A stretch of DNA of 64,000 nt from Streptomyces curacoi (GTDB lineage: Bacteria; Actinomycetota; Actinomycetes; Streptomycetales; Streptomycetaceae), in assembly GCF_001513975.1 (NCBI RefSeq), contig NZ_KQ947986.1, positions 226,713-290,712 of the forward strand, written 5' to 3'. How positions within the stretch are numbered: the first letter of the stretch is position 1; every line of letters starts with the position of its first letter. The notes below the pieces were generated by a model. It did no database searches, was not told where the DNA came from, and saw only the letters and a program-made list of their open reading frames with translations. Positions 37,779 to 46,216 of this stretch are shown here, piece by piece. The position numbers were made by a program, and so were the translations under genes.

Positions 37779-38960
37779 TCAGGATCTCCGCGCCGGAAAC
37801 ACCGCCCGCACCTCCCATCCCACGTCGCCCCGCGGCCCGGCGTGCAGTTCGCCACCCAGCGCGGTCACCCGCTCCTTCAGGCCGACGAGGCCGAAGCCGC
37901 CGCCGTGGGCGGCCGCCGGAAGCTGGGTGCCGCCGCGGCCGTCGTCCGCCACCGACACCTCCAGCCGGCCGGCGTCGTCCCGCAGGCCGACCTCGATGTG
38001 TGTGGCGTCGGCGGCGTGCCGGCGGATGTTGGTGAGCGCCTCCTGGACGACCCGGAAGGCCGCGGCCTGCACCTCGTGGGGGAGGTCGTCGGAGACGGCG
38101 GGGTCGCGGCGCAGGGTGACCTGCTGGGCCGGGCTGGCGAATCCGTCCGTCAGATCGGCGATGGCCGCCAGGTCGCCGACCGGGCGGTGGTCGGCCGCCT
38201 CCTCCCCGGTGTCGCGCAGCACACCGACCGTGCGGCGCATCGAGGCGAGGGCTTCGGTGGCCGCCCGCTCGATGCCGGCCAGGACGGGATCGAGCTCCCT
38301 CGGCCGGGTCTGCGCCATCATGCGGGCCACCTGCGTCTGCACGAGGATCCCGGTGACATGGTGGGCGACGAAGTCGTGCAGGTCGGCGGCGATGGCGAGG
38401 CGTTCGGCGCGCCGGGTCCCGCTGACGGCGAGCGTCCGCCGGTAGTCCAGGGTGCGCAGGTACACGGCGAGCCCGGCGAAGAGGCCGATCAGCACCAGGC
38501 CGACCAGCGCGAAGGCCTGCGTGTCACTGCCCACCGACCGCAGATGGCGCACCGGCAGCAGGAACAGGGCGCCCGCGTCGAGGAGCGCGCAGACCACGGC
38601 CCACCGCGGCGGGCAGTGCCGTACGGCGACGAACAGCAGGCACAGCGTGATCACGACCTCGCCGGGGCCGAAGGTGATCGCCCTTCCGGTCAGCAGCGAG
38701 CCCACCGAGTAGAGGGCCGAGACGAGGGCGGGTACGGCGGTGCGCACCTGCGGCGTGAGCCACTCGGGCCGCCGCTCGGTCGGCCACAGCACGGCGGCCA
38801 GACCCACCAGCAGCACGGCCAGGGTCGGAAGGACGGGGTCCGCCGTCGGCACGACGCTCGTCCCGTCGGCACCCGCGTAGAGGACGTCGACGACACAGGC
38901 GGCGAGCAGGACACCGACGGCGAGGCCCCGGGCGCAGCCGCGGGGGGAAAGGGACTTCAT
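37779..38960 (-). CDS. Two-component sensor histidine kinase (NarL-partner type)
   Basis: A kinase of about 393 aa. Five or six membrane helices fill residues 10-170. The HisKA_3 dimerisation box follows with the phosphoacceptor His near 195 (ADLHDFVAHHVTG), and then a HATPase domain with N box (QEALTNIRRHA), VADDGRGG and GFGLVGLKERV. The ATG 38960 is used; a GTG three codons upstream is possible. It is divergent from the DUF4333-like gene, and its cognate regulator is probably the LuxR-type protein at 39691. Confidence 0.9.
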   Translation of the reverse strand: MKSLSPRGCARGLAVGVLLAACVVDVLYAGADGTSVVPTADPVLPTLAVLLVGLAAVLWPTERRPEWLTPQVRTAVPALVSALYSVGSLLTGRAITFGPGEVVITLCLLFVAVRHCPPRWAVVCALLDAGALFLLPVRHLRSVGSDTQAFALVGLVLIGLFAGLAVYLRTLDYRRTLAVSGTRRAERLAIAADLHDFVAHHVTGILVQTQVARMMAQTRPRELDPVLAGIERAATEALASMRRTVGVLRDTGEEAADHRPVGDLAAIADLTDGFASPAQQVTLRRDPAVSDDLPHEVQAAAFRVVQEALTNIRRHAADATHIEVGLRDDAGRLEVSVADDGRGGTQLPAAAHGGGFGLVGLKERVTALGGELHAGPRGDVGWEVRAVFPARRS

Positions 38961-39120
38961 GCCGATCACCGTAGGTGAGGCCGTGCGCGGCGGGATCGGC
39001 CGATCGGCCGAGGGAACAGCCGTGGGCCGCCGCTGACTCCGGCCTTATGGCCGAGGCGCGCGCCCGGGCCCGCGGACGCGGGTGGTGCCGGATCCTCACC
39101 ACGGACCTCAGGAGTACGCG

Positions 39121-39477
39121 ATGCGGCGCAGCAAGTTCCTCGTCGGTGTCGTCGGCGGCGCGAGCGCCGTGGTCGCGCTGGGCGGCCTCGGCACCTTTCT
39201 GCTCTCCGGCACCGAGTCGACGAGCAGACTCGACGAGTACAGCACGGCATCGGTCGACGGCCACCGGGCGCTCGCCGCGAACGTCGTCGCGGGCCGCACC
39301 GAGAGCAAGTTCCACCCGCTGCCCTGGGTCGGCGACAAGCTCTCCGGTGTCATCTGCCCGTCCGGTCTCAAGGCCGTGGCCGGAGCCGGCATCACGTGCA
39401 CCGGCAAGACGAGCGACGGCGGGACCGTCGAGATCCCCGTGCAGGTGACCAAGGCCGACGGCAAGAGCGTCACCTGA
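39121..39477 (+). CDS. Small secreted or anchored DUF4333-like protein
   Basis: A 118-aa protein. An N-terminal hydrophobic helix (FLVGVVGGASAVVALGGLGTFLL) acts as anchor or uncleaved signal. A short extracellular domain contains two cysteines in VICPSG and ITCTGK, an arrangement typical of DUF4333. An AGGAG site precedes the ATG at 39121. It sits between a divergent histidine kinase and a response regulator, so it may be a target of, or an input to, that system. Confidence 0.72.
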   Translation: MRRSKFLVGVVGGASAVVALGGLGTFLLSGTESTSRLDEYSTASVDGHRALAANVVAGRTESKFHPLPWVGDKLSGVICPSGLKAVAGAGITCTGKTSDGGTVEIPVQVTKADGKSVT

Positions 39478-39690
39478 AAGTTCACGCGCTGAGGAGGAGG
39501 CCGCGCCACGCCACGAGCGCCCTCCTGGGCGGGCCGGCGTCGACGTGGAGGTCCGCGAGCGCGGCTCACTGACGATGACGGGCCCGTCGCCGGGGGCGGC
39601 ATGGTCGCCGAGGACCACCCACCAGCCGTCGCGGTGCGGCCGACCGCCGGCGGCCGTCCCTCCGTGAACCCCATAAGGCATGATCGAGCC

Positions 39691-40398
39691 ATGACCACCC
39701 CACCTCGGTCCGGGGCGCCGATCCGCGTCCTCATCGCCGACGACCAGGAGATGGTCCGCACCGGCTTCCGCTTCTTCCTCGACGCCCAGCCCGACATCAC
39801 CGTGGTCGCCGAGGCCGCCGACGGCGAGGAGGCGGTGGCGCTGGCCCGGCGGGAGCGGCCGGACGTGTGTCTGCTGGACATCCGGATGCCGAGGCTGGAC
39901 GGGCTGGAGGCGACCCGGCTGCTGGCGGGGCCCGAGGTGGCCGACCCGATGCGGGTGGTCGTGGTGACCACGTTCGACCTCGACGAGTACGTGTACGGGG
40001 CGCTGCGCGGCGGCGCGTGCGGATTCCTGCTGAAGGACTCCGGGCCCACTCTCCTCGCGGAGGCGGTCCGCGCCGCCGCGGCCGGCGACTCGCTGGTGTC
40101 GCCGTCGATCACGGTCCGCCTGCTCAAGCACGTGACCGCCCCGCAGGCCGGGCCCGCCGCCGTGGTCCCGGCCGCGAAGCCCGGCTCGCTGACGGAGCCC
40201 CTCACCGACCGTGAACTCGACGTCGTCCGCCTGGTCGCGCTCGGCCGTACGAACGCCGAGATCGCCGCCGGGCTGTATGTCTCCCTCTCCACGGTCAAGA
40301 CGCACCTGTCGAGCGTCCAGCTCAAACTGGCCGCCCGGAACCGGGTGGAGATCGCGGCCTGGGCCTGGCAGCACGGGCACGCGCAGCCCGGCGCCTGA
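39691..40398 (+). CDS. NarL/LuxR-type response regulator
   Basis: A 235-aa response regulator. The receiver domain spans 11-125 with acidic residues D17/D18, phosphoacceptor D63 (LLDIRMP) and a conserved K in FLLKDSGP. The LuxR helix-turn-helix is C-terminal (LTDRELDVVRLVALGRTNAEIA). It is probably phosphorylated by the kinase at 37779, although the two genes are separated by about 730 bp and point in opposite directions. ATG at 39691 gives a normal family length; no gene lies in 39478-39690. Confidence 0.92.
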   Translation: MTTPPRSGAPIRVLIADDQEMVRTGFRFFLDAQPDITVVAEAADGEEAVALARRERPDVCLLDIRMPRLDGLEATRLLAGPEVADPMRVVVVTTFDLDEYVYGALRGGACGFLLKDSGPTLLAEAVRAAAAGDSLVSPSITVRLLKHVTAPQAGPAAVVPAAKPGSLTEPLTDRELDVVRLVALGRTNAEIAAGLYVSLSTVKTHLSSVQLKLAARNRVEIAAWAWQHGHAQPGA

Positions 40399-40406
40399 GC
40401 GCCCGC

Positions 40407-40510
40407 GCTTGCGGTGGCCCTCGGTTTGCGGTGGTGCTCAGTTTGCGGTGACCCTCGGCTTGCGGTGGTGCTCAGTTTGCGGTGACCCTCGGCTTGTGGT
40501 GGCCCTCACT
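40407..40510. repeat. Tandem 17/34-bp repeat downstream of response regulator
   Basis: A 34-bp unit is repeated exactly except for its first base at 40425-40458 and 40459-40492. Each is made of two related 17-bp halves, both beginning TTGCGGTG, and degenerate halves extend on both sides, giving about six 17-bp copies. They fill most of the 195-bp gap before the next gene. No hairpin or ORF explains them. Confidence 0.8.
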
Positions 40511-40592
40511 CGAACGGTCCGGTGCCGCTGGTGGCCCGTGGGGTCCGGTGGTGCGCTGGGGACACGCGTCACGTCCTCAGGAGGCACCTGCG

Positions 40593-41417
40593 ATGACCCG
40601 TCGTCCGTCCCGGCTTGCCCGCGTTCTCTCCTCGGCTCTGGCGGCCGGCGCGCTGCTGGCCACCGCCGCCTGCTCGGACGACGGTGACACCGAGGGTTCG
40701 CGGGCCGCGGGCGTCTCCGCGTCACCCGTCGCCCAGAAGCGGCAGACCCCCTCCCCCACCGCCACCCTCGGCGAGGCCGGCGCACAACGGGCTCTGATCA
40801 CCGAGGCGGACATCGAGGACGACTGGACGCAGGTCAAGGACACGGAGGCCGAGAACTGGCACGACAGCCTGCTCATCGGCACGGTCGACGTCTCCGACTT
40901 CCTCACCGCCAAGGCCGACACCGCGGACTGCCAGCGGCTCCTCGACTCCCTCTTCGACGACGACCTGCTGGGCAGGCCGTCGGGAGCGTCGGCGCTGCGC
41001 GGCTTCACCCAGGACGACTCGCGCCTGCTGTACCAGGTCGCCTCCTACGACCGGACCGATCCGCAGGACTCCCTGAACTGGCTGGCGGCCCTGCCGCGGA
41101 AGTGCGACCGGTTCACGGTGACCGACGACGGGGAACAGCGCACCGTCCAGGTCATCGAGACCTCGCTGCCGGAGGTGGGCGACGCCCGTGAGGGGCTGCG
41201 GGTGACGGTGCGGGGCACGACCGGGGGCGCGCAGGCCACGCTGACCCTGGACGTCGCCGCCGTACGCGTCGGCAACGACGCGATCACCGTCACGGCGGGC
41301 GGCCTCGACGGGGACGAGGACGACTCCGTCGAACAGGCGGTGAAGCAGGGCACCCAGCGTCTGAAGGACGTCCTGGCCGGACGGACGCCCAAGCCCGCTC
41401 CGTCCGAAGTCGAGTGA
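40593..41417 (+). CDS. Putative lipoprotein, unknown function
   Basis: A 274-aa exported protein. A signal peptide ends at a lipobox LLATAAC with C27 as lipidation site. The mature part begins with a Thr/Ser/Pro linker and then a single domain of about 200 residues with two cysteines (ADCQRLLD; RKCDRF) that could form a disulfide, reminiscent of PknH-sensor-like extracellular domains. GGAGG lies before the ATG at 40593. Function is unknown. Confidence 0.8.
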   Translation: MTRRPSRLARVLSSALAAGALLATAACSDDGDTEGSRAAGVSASPVAQKRQTPSPTATLGEAGAQRALITEADIEDDWTQVKDTEAENWHDSLLIGTVDVSDFLTAKADTADCQRLLDSLFDDDLLGRPSGASALRGFTQDDSRLLYQVASYDRTDPQDSLNWLAALPRKCDRFTVTDDGEQRTVQVIETSLPEVGDAREGLRVTVRGTTGGAQATLTLDVAAVRVGNDAITVTAGGLDGDEDDSVEQAVKQGTQRLKDVLAGRTPKPAPSEVE

Positions 41418-41584
41418 CGCCCACGGCACTTCCGTTCCCTCGCGTGCGCCGACCTCACTTCCTTCCCCTCGCGTGCGCCGGCCTCCGTGACCGCTGTGCC
41501 GATTCCCGGGACAGCGTGATCAACGGAACGGCACAATGGCGGCGATGGCCGGTTTCGGTCGTACGTGCGAGGAGAGGACGAGTC

Positions 41585-42394
41585 GTGAGCGATGGCCACA
41601 CCCCGTCGGGCGGGTCGGCGAAGCTGAACACCGGTGTGGCGCACAACGCGCGCGTGTGGAACTACTGGATCGGCGGCAAGGACAACTACGAGGTCGACCA
41701 GCAGGTCGGCGAGCATGTCGCCGGGATGTTCCCGATCATCCGGGACATCGCCCGCGCGGACCGCGAGTTCCTCGGCCGGGCGGTGCGCTTCCTGGCGGAG
41801 GAGCGTGGTGTGCGGCAGTTCCTGGACATCGGCACCGGGCTGCCGACGGCGGAGAACACCCATGAGATCGCCCAGCGGGTCGCGCCCGACTCACGGATCG
41901 TGTACGTCGACAACGACCCGATCGTCCTCGTGCACGCCCGTACGCTGCTGACCGGCACCCGTCAGGGCGTCACCGACTACATCGACGCCGATGTGCACGA
42001 CCCGGACGCCATCCTCGAACGCGCCGCGCGGACCCTGGACCTCACCGAGCCCGTCGCGGTGATGATGCTGGGCATCCTGAACTTCGTCCTGGACCACGAC
42101 AAGGCCCGCGAGATCGTACGGCGTGTCCTGGCCGCGGTCCCCTCCGGCAGCCATCTGGTCCTGACGCACCCGACCTTCGACTCCGAGCTGGGCGGCGAGG
42201 GCCAGATCCCGGCGATGAAGTTCTGGAACGAGAACGCCACGCCGCCGATCACGGCCCGCAGCGGCGAGGACATCGCCGCGTTCTTCGAGGGCCTGGAGCT
42301 GCTGGAGCCGGGCATGGTGTCCTGCTCGCAGTGGCGTGCCCCCGACTCTGCCACCCCGGTGCCGCAGTACGGCGCGGTCGCCGTGAAACCCTGA
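41585..42394 (+). CDS. DUF574-family SAM-dependent methyltransferase (second copy)
   Basis: A 269-aa paralogue of the protein at 29845-30651, with the same signature stretches: ARVWNYWIGGKDNYEVD, FLDIGTGLPTAENTHEIA, IVYVDNDPIVLVHAR. A GTG start at 41585 lies after a GAGGAGAGGACGAG region and matches the domain start seen in the paralogue. Target unknown; family members are proposed small-molecule methyltransferases. Confidence 0.9.
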   Translation: MSDGHTPSGGSAKLNTGVAHNARVWNYWIGGKDNYEVDQQVGEHVAGMFPIIRDIARADREFLGRAVRFLAEERGVRQFLDIGTGLPTAENTHEIAQRVAPDSRIVYVDNDPIVLVHARTLLTGTRQGVTDYIDADVHDPDAILERAARTLDLTEPVAVMMLGILNFVLDHDKAREIVRRVLAAVPSGSHLVLTHPTFDSELGGEGQIPAMKFWNENATPPITARSGEDIAAFFEGLELLEPGMVSCSQWRAPDSATPVPQYGAVAVKP

Positions 42395-42497
42395 CGCCCG
42401 GCCGTGCTTCGACACCTTCCTGGCGGACGACTCCCTGCATGCATCCCGTCGGCACCGCGACAGAGCGTTCGCAATTCCCGGAAAGTATGATCAAGCA

Positions 42498-43034
42498 ATG
42501 TCTGACATGACCGAAACCACGCCCGGCTGGCTGACGACCGACGAGCTGGAGCAGGCACGCGCCCGCATGCCGATCCTGTACGTCGAGGCCGTGCCCGTGC
42601 GCGTCGACGACAGCGGCGAGGTCACCAGCATCGGCCTCCTGCTGCGCATCGGACCGGACGGTACGGTCAGCCGGACCCTGGTCTCCGGCCGCGTGCTGCA
42701 CCACGAGCGCGTCCGCGACGCCCTCCTGCGCCACCTGGAGAAGGACCTCGGCCCGGTGGCACTGCCCCGCGTCCCGACCTCCCTCCAGCCCTTCACCGTC
42801 GCGGAGTACTTCCCGACGCATGGCATCACGCCGTACCACGACCCGCGTCAGCACGCGGTGTCCCTCGCCTACGTCGTCCCGGTCACCGGCGACTGCCGCC
42901 CCCGCCAGGACGCCCTCGACCTGGTCTGGTTCAGCCCGCAGGAGGCCCTGTCCCCGGCGGTGCAGAGCGAGATGCCGGGCGGGCACGGGGTGCTGCTGAA
43001 GCAGGCGCTGGCGCATGTGGGCTGCGTGATCTGA
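42498..43034 (+). CDS. NUDIX-like DUF4916 family protein
   Basis: A 178-aa protein recognised as the DUF4916 group related to NUDIX hydrolases. It has the overall fold cues (YVEAVPVRVDDSGEVTSIGLLLRI, LVSGRVLHHERVRDALLRHLEKDLG, YVVPVTGDCRPRQDALDLVWFS) but the canonical Nudix box is degenerate, keeping only parts of the RExxEE helix, so hydrolase activity is doubtful. It lies 20 bp before the FAD oxidoreductase gene and may be cotranscribed with it. Confidence 0.82.
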   Translation: MSDMTETTPGWLTTDELEQARARMPILYVEAVPVRVDDSGEVTSIGLLLRIGPDGTVSRTLVSGRVLHHERVRDALLRHLEKDLGPVALPRVPTSLQPFTVAEYFPTHGITPYHDPRQHAVSLAYVVPVTGDCRPRQDALDLVWFSPQEALSPAVQSEMPGGHGVLLKQALAHVGCVI

Positions 43035-43054
43035 CCGGCGAGGGGGCCGCGGGC

Positions 43055-44062
43055 ATGTCCGTCGCCGTGATCGGCGCCGGGCTCGTCGGCGCGTCCGTGG
43101 CCTACCACCTGGCGCGGCGTGGCACGCCCGTGACGCTGATCGACCGGGGAACCGCACCGGCGGCCGGGGTGACCGGGGGCTCCTTCGCGTGGATCGGGGG
43201 TTGCAGCGGGGACTGGCCCGGTGGCGCCGAGGATCTGCGAGGCTCGGTCCTGGCTGACTACCGGCGTCTGGAGGCCGAACTCCCGGACGTCGCGGTGCGC
43301 TGGAGCGGTTCGCTGGCATGGGACGGTGCGTCGGCGGGGCCCGGCCCGGGCGAGGGCCGGTTCCTGGTGGGAGCCGACGAGATCAGGACGCTCGAACCCG
43401 GCCTGTGCCTGCCTCCCGACCGGGCCGTGCACACGCCGTCCGACGGTGGGGTGGACGCCGTCGCGGTCACGGGCGCGTTGGTGCGGGCCGCTCACGGGCT
43501 GGGCGCGCGGGTGGTGCTCGGTGCGGAGGGGGTGGCCCTGCGGACCACCGGCCGGAGGGTCACCGGGGTGATCTCGTCCGCCGGACTTCATCCGGCGTCG
43601 ACGGTGGTGCTGGCGGCCGGTACCGGGGTCCCCGCACTGATCGCGCCACTGGGCGTCGAGCTGCCCATCGACGCGTCCCCCGCTCGTCTGGTGCGGCTGG
43701 CGGCACCGCCCGGCCTGGTGCGGACCATTGTCGCTGGGCCGGACTTCGAGGTGCGGGAAGAGCGGCCGGGGCACCTGCTGATGACCGTCCCTGTGACGTC
43801 CTCCGGCGACACCGCGCTGCGCCGTCTACGAGCGGCCTTCCAAGGTGCGGACGACTGCCGCGTCCTGGACTCCCGCATCGGCGCCCGCCCCGTCCCGGTC
43901 GGCGGGCCGCTGCTGGGCCCGCTCACTCCGGACGGATCCGTGTACGTCGCGGTCCTGCACTCGGCGGTCACCCTGGCCCCCACGGCAGGACGACTGGTCG
44001 CGAAGGAGATCGTCACGGGCGAACCGGCCGCCGAGCTGCGTCGCTGCCGCCCCTCGGTCTGA
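43055..44062 (+). CDS. FAD-dependent oxidoreductase (D-amino-acid oxidase fold)
   Basis: A 335-aa DAO-family flavoprotein. The N-terminal dinucleotide motif VIGAGLVGASVAYHLARRG is complete, the acidic end of beta-2 is in LIDRG, and VVLAAGTGVPALIAPLG and the C-terminal substrate domain follow. Such enzymes oxidise amino acids or amines to imines. It is 20 bp after the DUF4916 gene. The ATG is preceded by GAGGGGG. Substrate unknown. Confidence 0.87.
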   Translation: MSVAVIGAGLVGASVAYHLARRGTPVTLIDRGTAPAAGVTGGSFAWIGGCSGDWPGGAEDLRGSVLADYRRLEAELPDVAVRWSGSLAWDGASAGPGPGEGRFLVGADEIRTLEPGLCLPPDRAVHTPSDGGVDAVAVTGALVRAAHGLGARVVLGAEGVALRTTGRRVTGVISSAGLHPASTVVLAAGTGVPALIAPLGVELPIDASPARLVRLAAPPGLVRTIVAGPDFEVREERPGHLLMTVPVTSSGDTALRRLRAAFQGADDCRVLDSRIGARPVPVGGPLLGPLTPDGSVYVAVLHSAVTLAPTAGRLVAKEIVTGEPAAELRRCRPSV

Positions 44063-44114
44063 GAGCCCTGTCTCAGGATTCAGGTCTGAGCGGGGCGGCC
44101 CGGAGGGCCTGGCC

Positions 44115-44174
44115 GCAGGCCTGGACGCAGGCCTGGACGCAGGCCTGGACGCAGGCCTGGACGCAGGCCTGGAC
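44115..44174. repeat. Five perfect 12-bp tandem repeats
   Basis: The unit GCAGGCCTGGAC occurs five times in a row, with degenerate copies at each end. Read on the plus strand it would give (GLDA)n, and the frame stays open to a stop at 44210, but it has no start codon after the upstream stop, so I do not call a gene. A weak hairpin at 44258-44276 (7-bp stem) follows. Confidence 0.85.
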
Positions 44175-44307
44175 GCACTGCTCGACCGCTTCGCGGAGAA
44201 CGCCGCGTGAGCCGAGTACGGCAGCCCGGCGGGCCCCGGTGAGGATCGCGGGGAAGACCGCGCCCTGACGGCGCGGCCCTCACCGATGTGTCATCGAGTC
44301 GGTCCTG

Positions 44308-44766
44308 TCATCCGGGCTTGATGCGGCCGCGCCAGGCTCCGGATTCGGAACCCCGGTGCTCGATGAAGTCCTTGAAGCGCCGCATGTCTCCCTTGACGCG
44401 CCGGTCGATCGTTCCCAGCATGTCCGCGGCCTTCTCGGCGGCTCCGCTCGGCTCGACGTCCATCACGAGCTCCACCCGGGTGTGGGTGTCGTCCACACGC
44501 TGGAAGCGGACCGTGCCCTTCTGCTGGGTGTCGCCGCTCGTGGTCCGCCAGGTGATCCGCTCGTCAGGGAGCTGGTCGACGATCTCGGTGTCGAACTCCC
44601 TGCGGACCCCGCCGATCTTGGTGGTCCAGTGATTGTGGCGGTCGTCGACCTGCGTGACCTCCTCGACGCCCTCCATGAAGTTCGGGAACTCCTCGAACTG
44701 CGTCCACTGGTTGTAGGCGATACGGACCGGAACCTCGACTTCCACTGCTTCTTTGACCGTGCTCAT
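44308..44766 (-). CDS. SRPBCC (START-like) family protein
   Basis: A 152-aa single-domain helix-grip protein, polyketide cyclase/dehydrase-like. EVEVPVRIAYNQWTQFEEFPNFM starts the fold and WTTKIGGVRREFDTEIVDQLP and LVMDVEPSGAAEKAADM follow. Such domains bind hydrophobic ligands; many Streptomyces copies are linked to stress or cell envelope. The ATG at 44766 follows AAGGAGGTCCCAG. It is the last chromosomal gene before the island. Confidence 0.88.
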   Translation of the reverse strand: MSTVKEAVEVEVPVRIAYNQWTQFEEFPNFMEGVEEVTQVDDRHNHWTTKIGGVRREFDTEIVDQLPDERITWRTTSGDTQQKGTVRFQRVDDTHTRVELVMDVEPSGAAEKAADMLGTIDRRVKGDMRRFKDFIEHRGSESGAWRGRIKPG

Positions 44767-44873
44767 CTGGGACCTCCTTTCACCCCGCGGCGAGTACCCA
44801 GGAGGCGTCCACCTACGAGTGACCCGCCCACATCGGCTGACGCGGGAGGCCGTCACGGGTCCCGAAAACGCAT

Positions 44874-44907
44874 CCAGCGGGTCTGCCATGATCGGCAAAC
44901 CCGCTGG
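44874..44907 (-). terminator. Terminator of the displaced tRNA-Pro 3' end
   Basis: A 14-bp stem with one mismatch (44874-44887 with 44894-44907) and a 6-base loop lies just downstream, on the minus strand, of the orphan tRNA-Pro 3' fragment. It is most simply the original terminator of the tRNA gene before island insertion. Confidence 0.75.
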
Positions 44908-44915
44908 TCAACACC

Positions 44916-44958
44916 GTCGGGACGACAGGATTTGAACCTGCGACCCCTTGAACCCCAG
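44916..44958. other. attL-like direct repeat: orphan 3' end of tRNA-Pro
   Basis: The 36 bp at 44916-44951 are identical to 56965-57000, and after one A/C difference six more bases match, giving 43 bp with one mismatch. The segment is the 3' half of tRNA-Pro(GGG), from the anticodon loop to the discriminator base, and has no 5' half. This is the pattern left when a tyrosine-integrase element inserts into a tRNA gene and brings its own 3' end. Confidence 0.85.
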
Positions 44959-44989
44959 GAGTGAGGGCCATGGGAACTACCTCACATAT

Positions 44990-45652
44990 CAGGCAGAAAG
45001 AGGGTGCAGAAGGTGCGTCCCCGCGCGTGCTGTTCAGGGTCGCGAGCACCGTGTGGTCCCCAAATGGTCCCCAGGGCAGTGGTAACAGCGTGGGTATCTG
45101 CCTGCCCGTAGACCAATAGGTTCCGGACGGATCGAGCCATGCTCGATCCGTGTCTAGGTCCAAACTCGCCCGTGAGCGACCGACGGAGGGCTTGCCGCCC
45201 GAGGCTCGTTATCCACGCTGTGGATAACGGGAGGAACGACTGACAGCCCAGGCGCGGCAGAGCACCCAGCCCTGTTAACCAGCCCCCTTGAGAAGATCAC
45301 CGTACGACGCCGGCGGCTGGCTACGAAGCTCCAAGACGTGTCATCTGCGACCGCAGCGGAGCCTCACCGAACATCGGTACGTGACCAAGGCGACGTCCTG
45401 CTGCAGGGCCCCGATGACAGCCTCTGTGGTATCGCGTCGGCGGATCTTACAGTCTGGTCACCGAACGGTGCCCCCCCCCGGCCAACCGGCAGGGCCGGCA
45501 GGGCCGGCAGGACCGGCGGCCAACCGTTATGACGCCCGTCCGTACCGGATGCCGTGTTACCTCACCTCGAGTGGCTGACGAGTTCGGCGTAGATGGGCCG
45601 TGAAGTCGTGCTCAGTGCGCCCGGCCCGCCCATGCTGTGTTCGGCTCCGGTA
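44990..45652. other. Gene-poor left end of the island, with paired motif and palindrome
   Basis: No convincing gene. The stretch holds GGTCCCCA-AA-TGGTCCCCAG at 45055-45074, matching one at the other end of the island. It also holds a palindrome with 9-bp arms GTTATCCAC/GTGGATAAC at 45208-45228, whose right arm contains a DnaA-box-like TTATCCACA on the minus strand. Short G/C repeats occur around 45480-45520. An open frame at about 45230-45532 looks protein-like in places but lacks a start. It may be the ruin of an integrase/replication module. Confidence 0.5.
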
Positions 45653-46216
45653 TCAGTCCTGCTTGCCGCGCCCGGTGAGCGCGTCGCGAAGCCGGTCGAC
45701 CATTCCGGTTCCGGGGGCGAGGAGTTTGTTGAGCGGCGGAGTGTCCGGGGCTGCGGGGTGCGGGCGGGTCGGGGCGGTCTCTTTGGCCTTGCGTACTTTT
45801 TCGCCCAGTTCATCGAGTGTTTCCGGGGGGCAGGCATCGGCCAGCAGGTGGAACAGGCGATCTTCTTCGTCCCTTACGTGTGCGGCGACCGAGGACTTGA
45901 GCTGTGCGATGAGGGTGTCGAACTCCGCGTCGCCGGGCTGGCGGTCCTCCAGTTCTTTCAATAGCCGCTCCACTTCGCTGTGGTCGGCGATCTCCTTGTC
46001 GGCGAGGTCGTCACCGCCGTCGACGTACCGGCGGACCGCCGGGTACAGGTGCTCTTCCTCGGCCACCGAGTGCCGTACCAGCTCCATGGTCAGATGATCG
46101 GCCAGCTCACGGCGCTTGGGGTCAGCTCCGGCGTGGGTTTCCATCTGCGCAAACAGCGCGTCCACTTCCCGGTGGTCCGCTGTGAGTTCCTGGATGACGT
46201 TTCCTCCGTGCCCCAT
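45653..46216 (-). CDS. Hemerythrin HHE domain protein
   Basis: A 187-aa protein with a four-helix HHE domain. Metal-binding His/Glu residues occur in LTADHREVDALF, RHSVAEEEHLYPAVR, DHSEVERLL and AAHVRDEEDRLFHLL, the standard hemerythrin spacing. The C-terminal 40 residues are Pro/Thr-rich. Bacterial HHE proteins bind a di-iron centre and sense or carry O2/NO. The ATG is preceded by AAAGGAG. It is the first intact gene inside the island and stands alone. Confidence 0.88.
   Translation of the reverse strand: MGHGGNVIQELTADHREVDALFAQMETHAGADPKRRELADHLTMELVRHSVAEEEHLYPAVRRYVDGGDDLADKEIADHSEVERLLKELEDRQPGDAEFDTLIAQLKSSVAAHVRDEEDRLFHLLADACPPETLDELGEKVRKAKETAPTRPHPAAPDTPPLNKLLAPGTGMVDRLRDALTGRGKQD

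Noticed and set aside
40407..44174. Tandem arrays considered as CRISPR-like
   Set aside because: Units are contiguous without unique spacers, and no cas genes are nearby.
44813..45163. Minus-strand frame passing through the orphan tRNA fragment
   Set aside because: Its most conserved-looking part is simply translated tRNA sequence; a C-terminal integrase remnant could not be demonstrated.
45288..45578. Possible small protein in the left end of the island
   Set aside because: No ribosome site, compositionally biased, and a Gly/Pro/Ala repeat region at its end; no family recognised.
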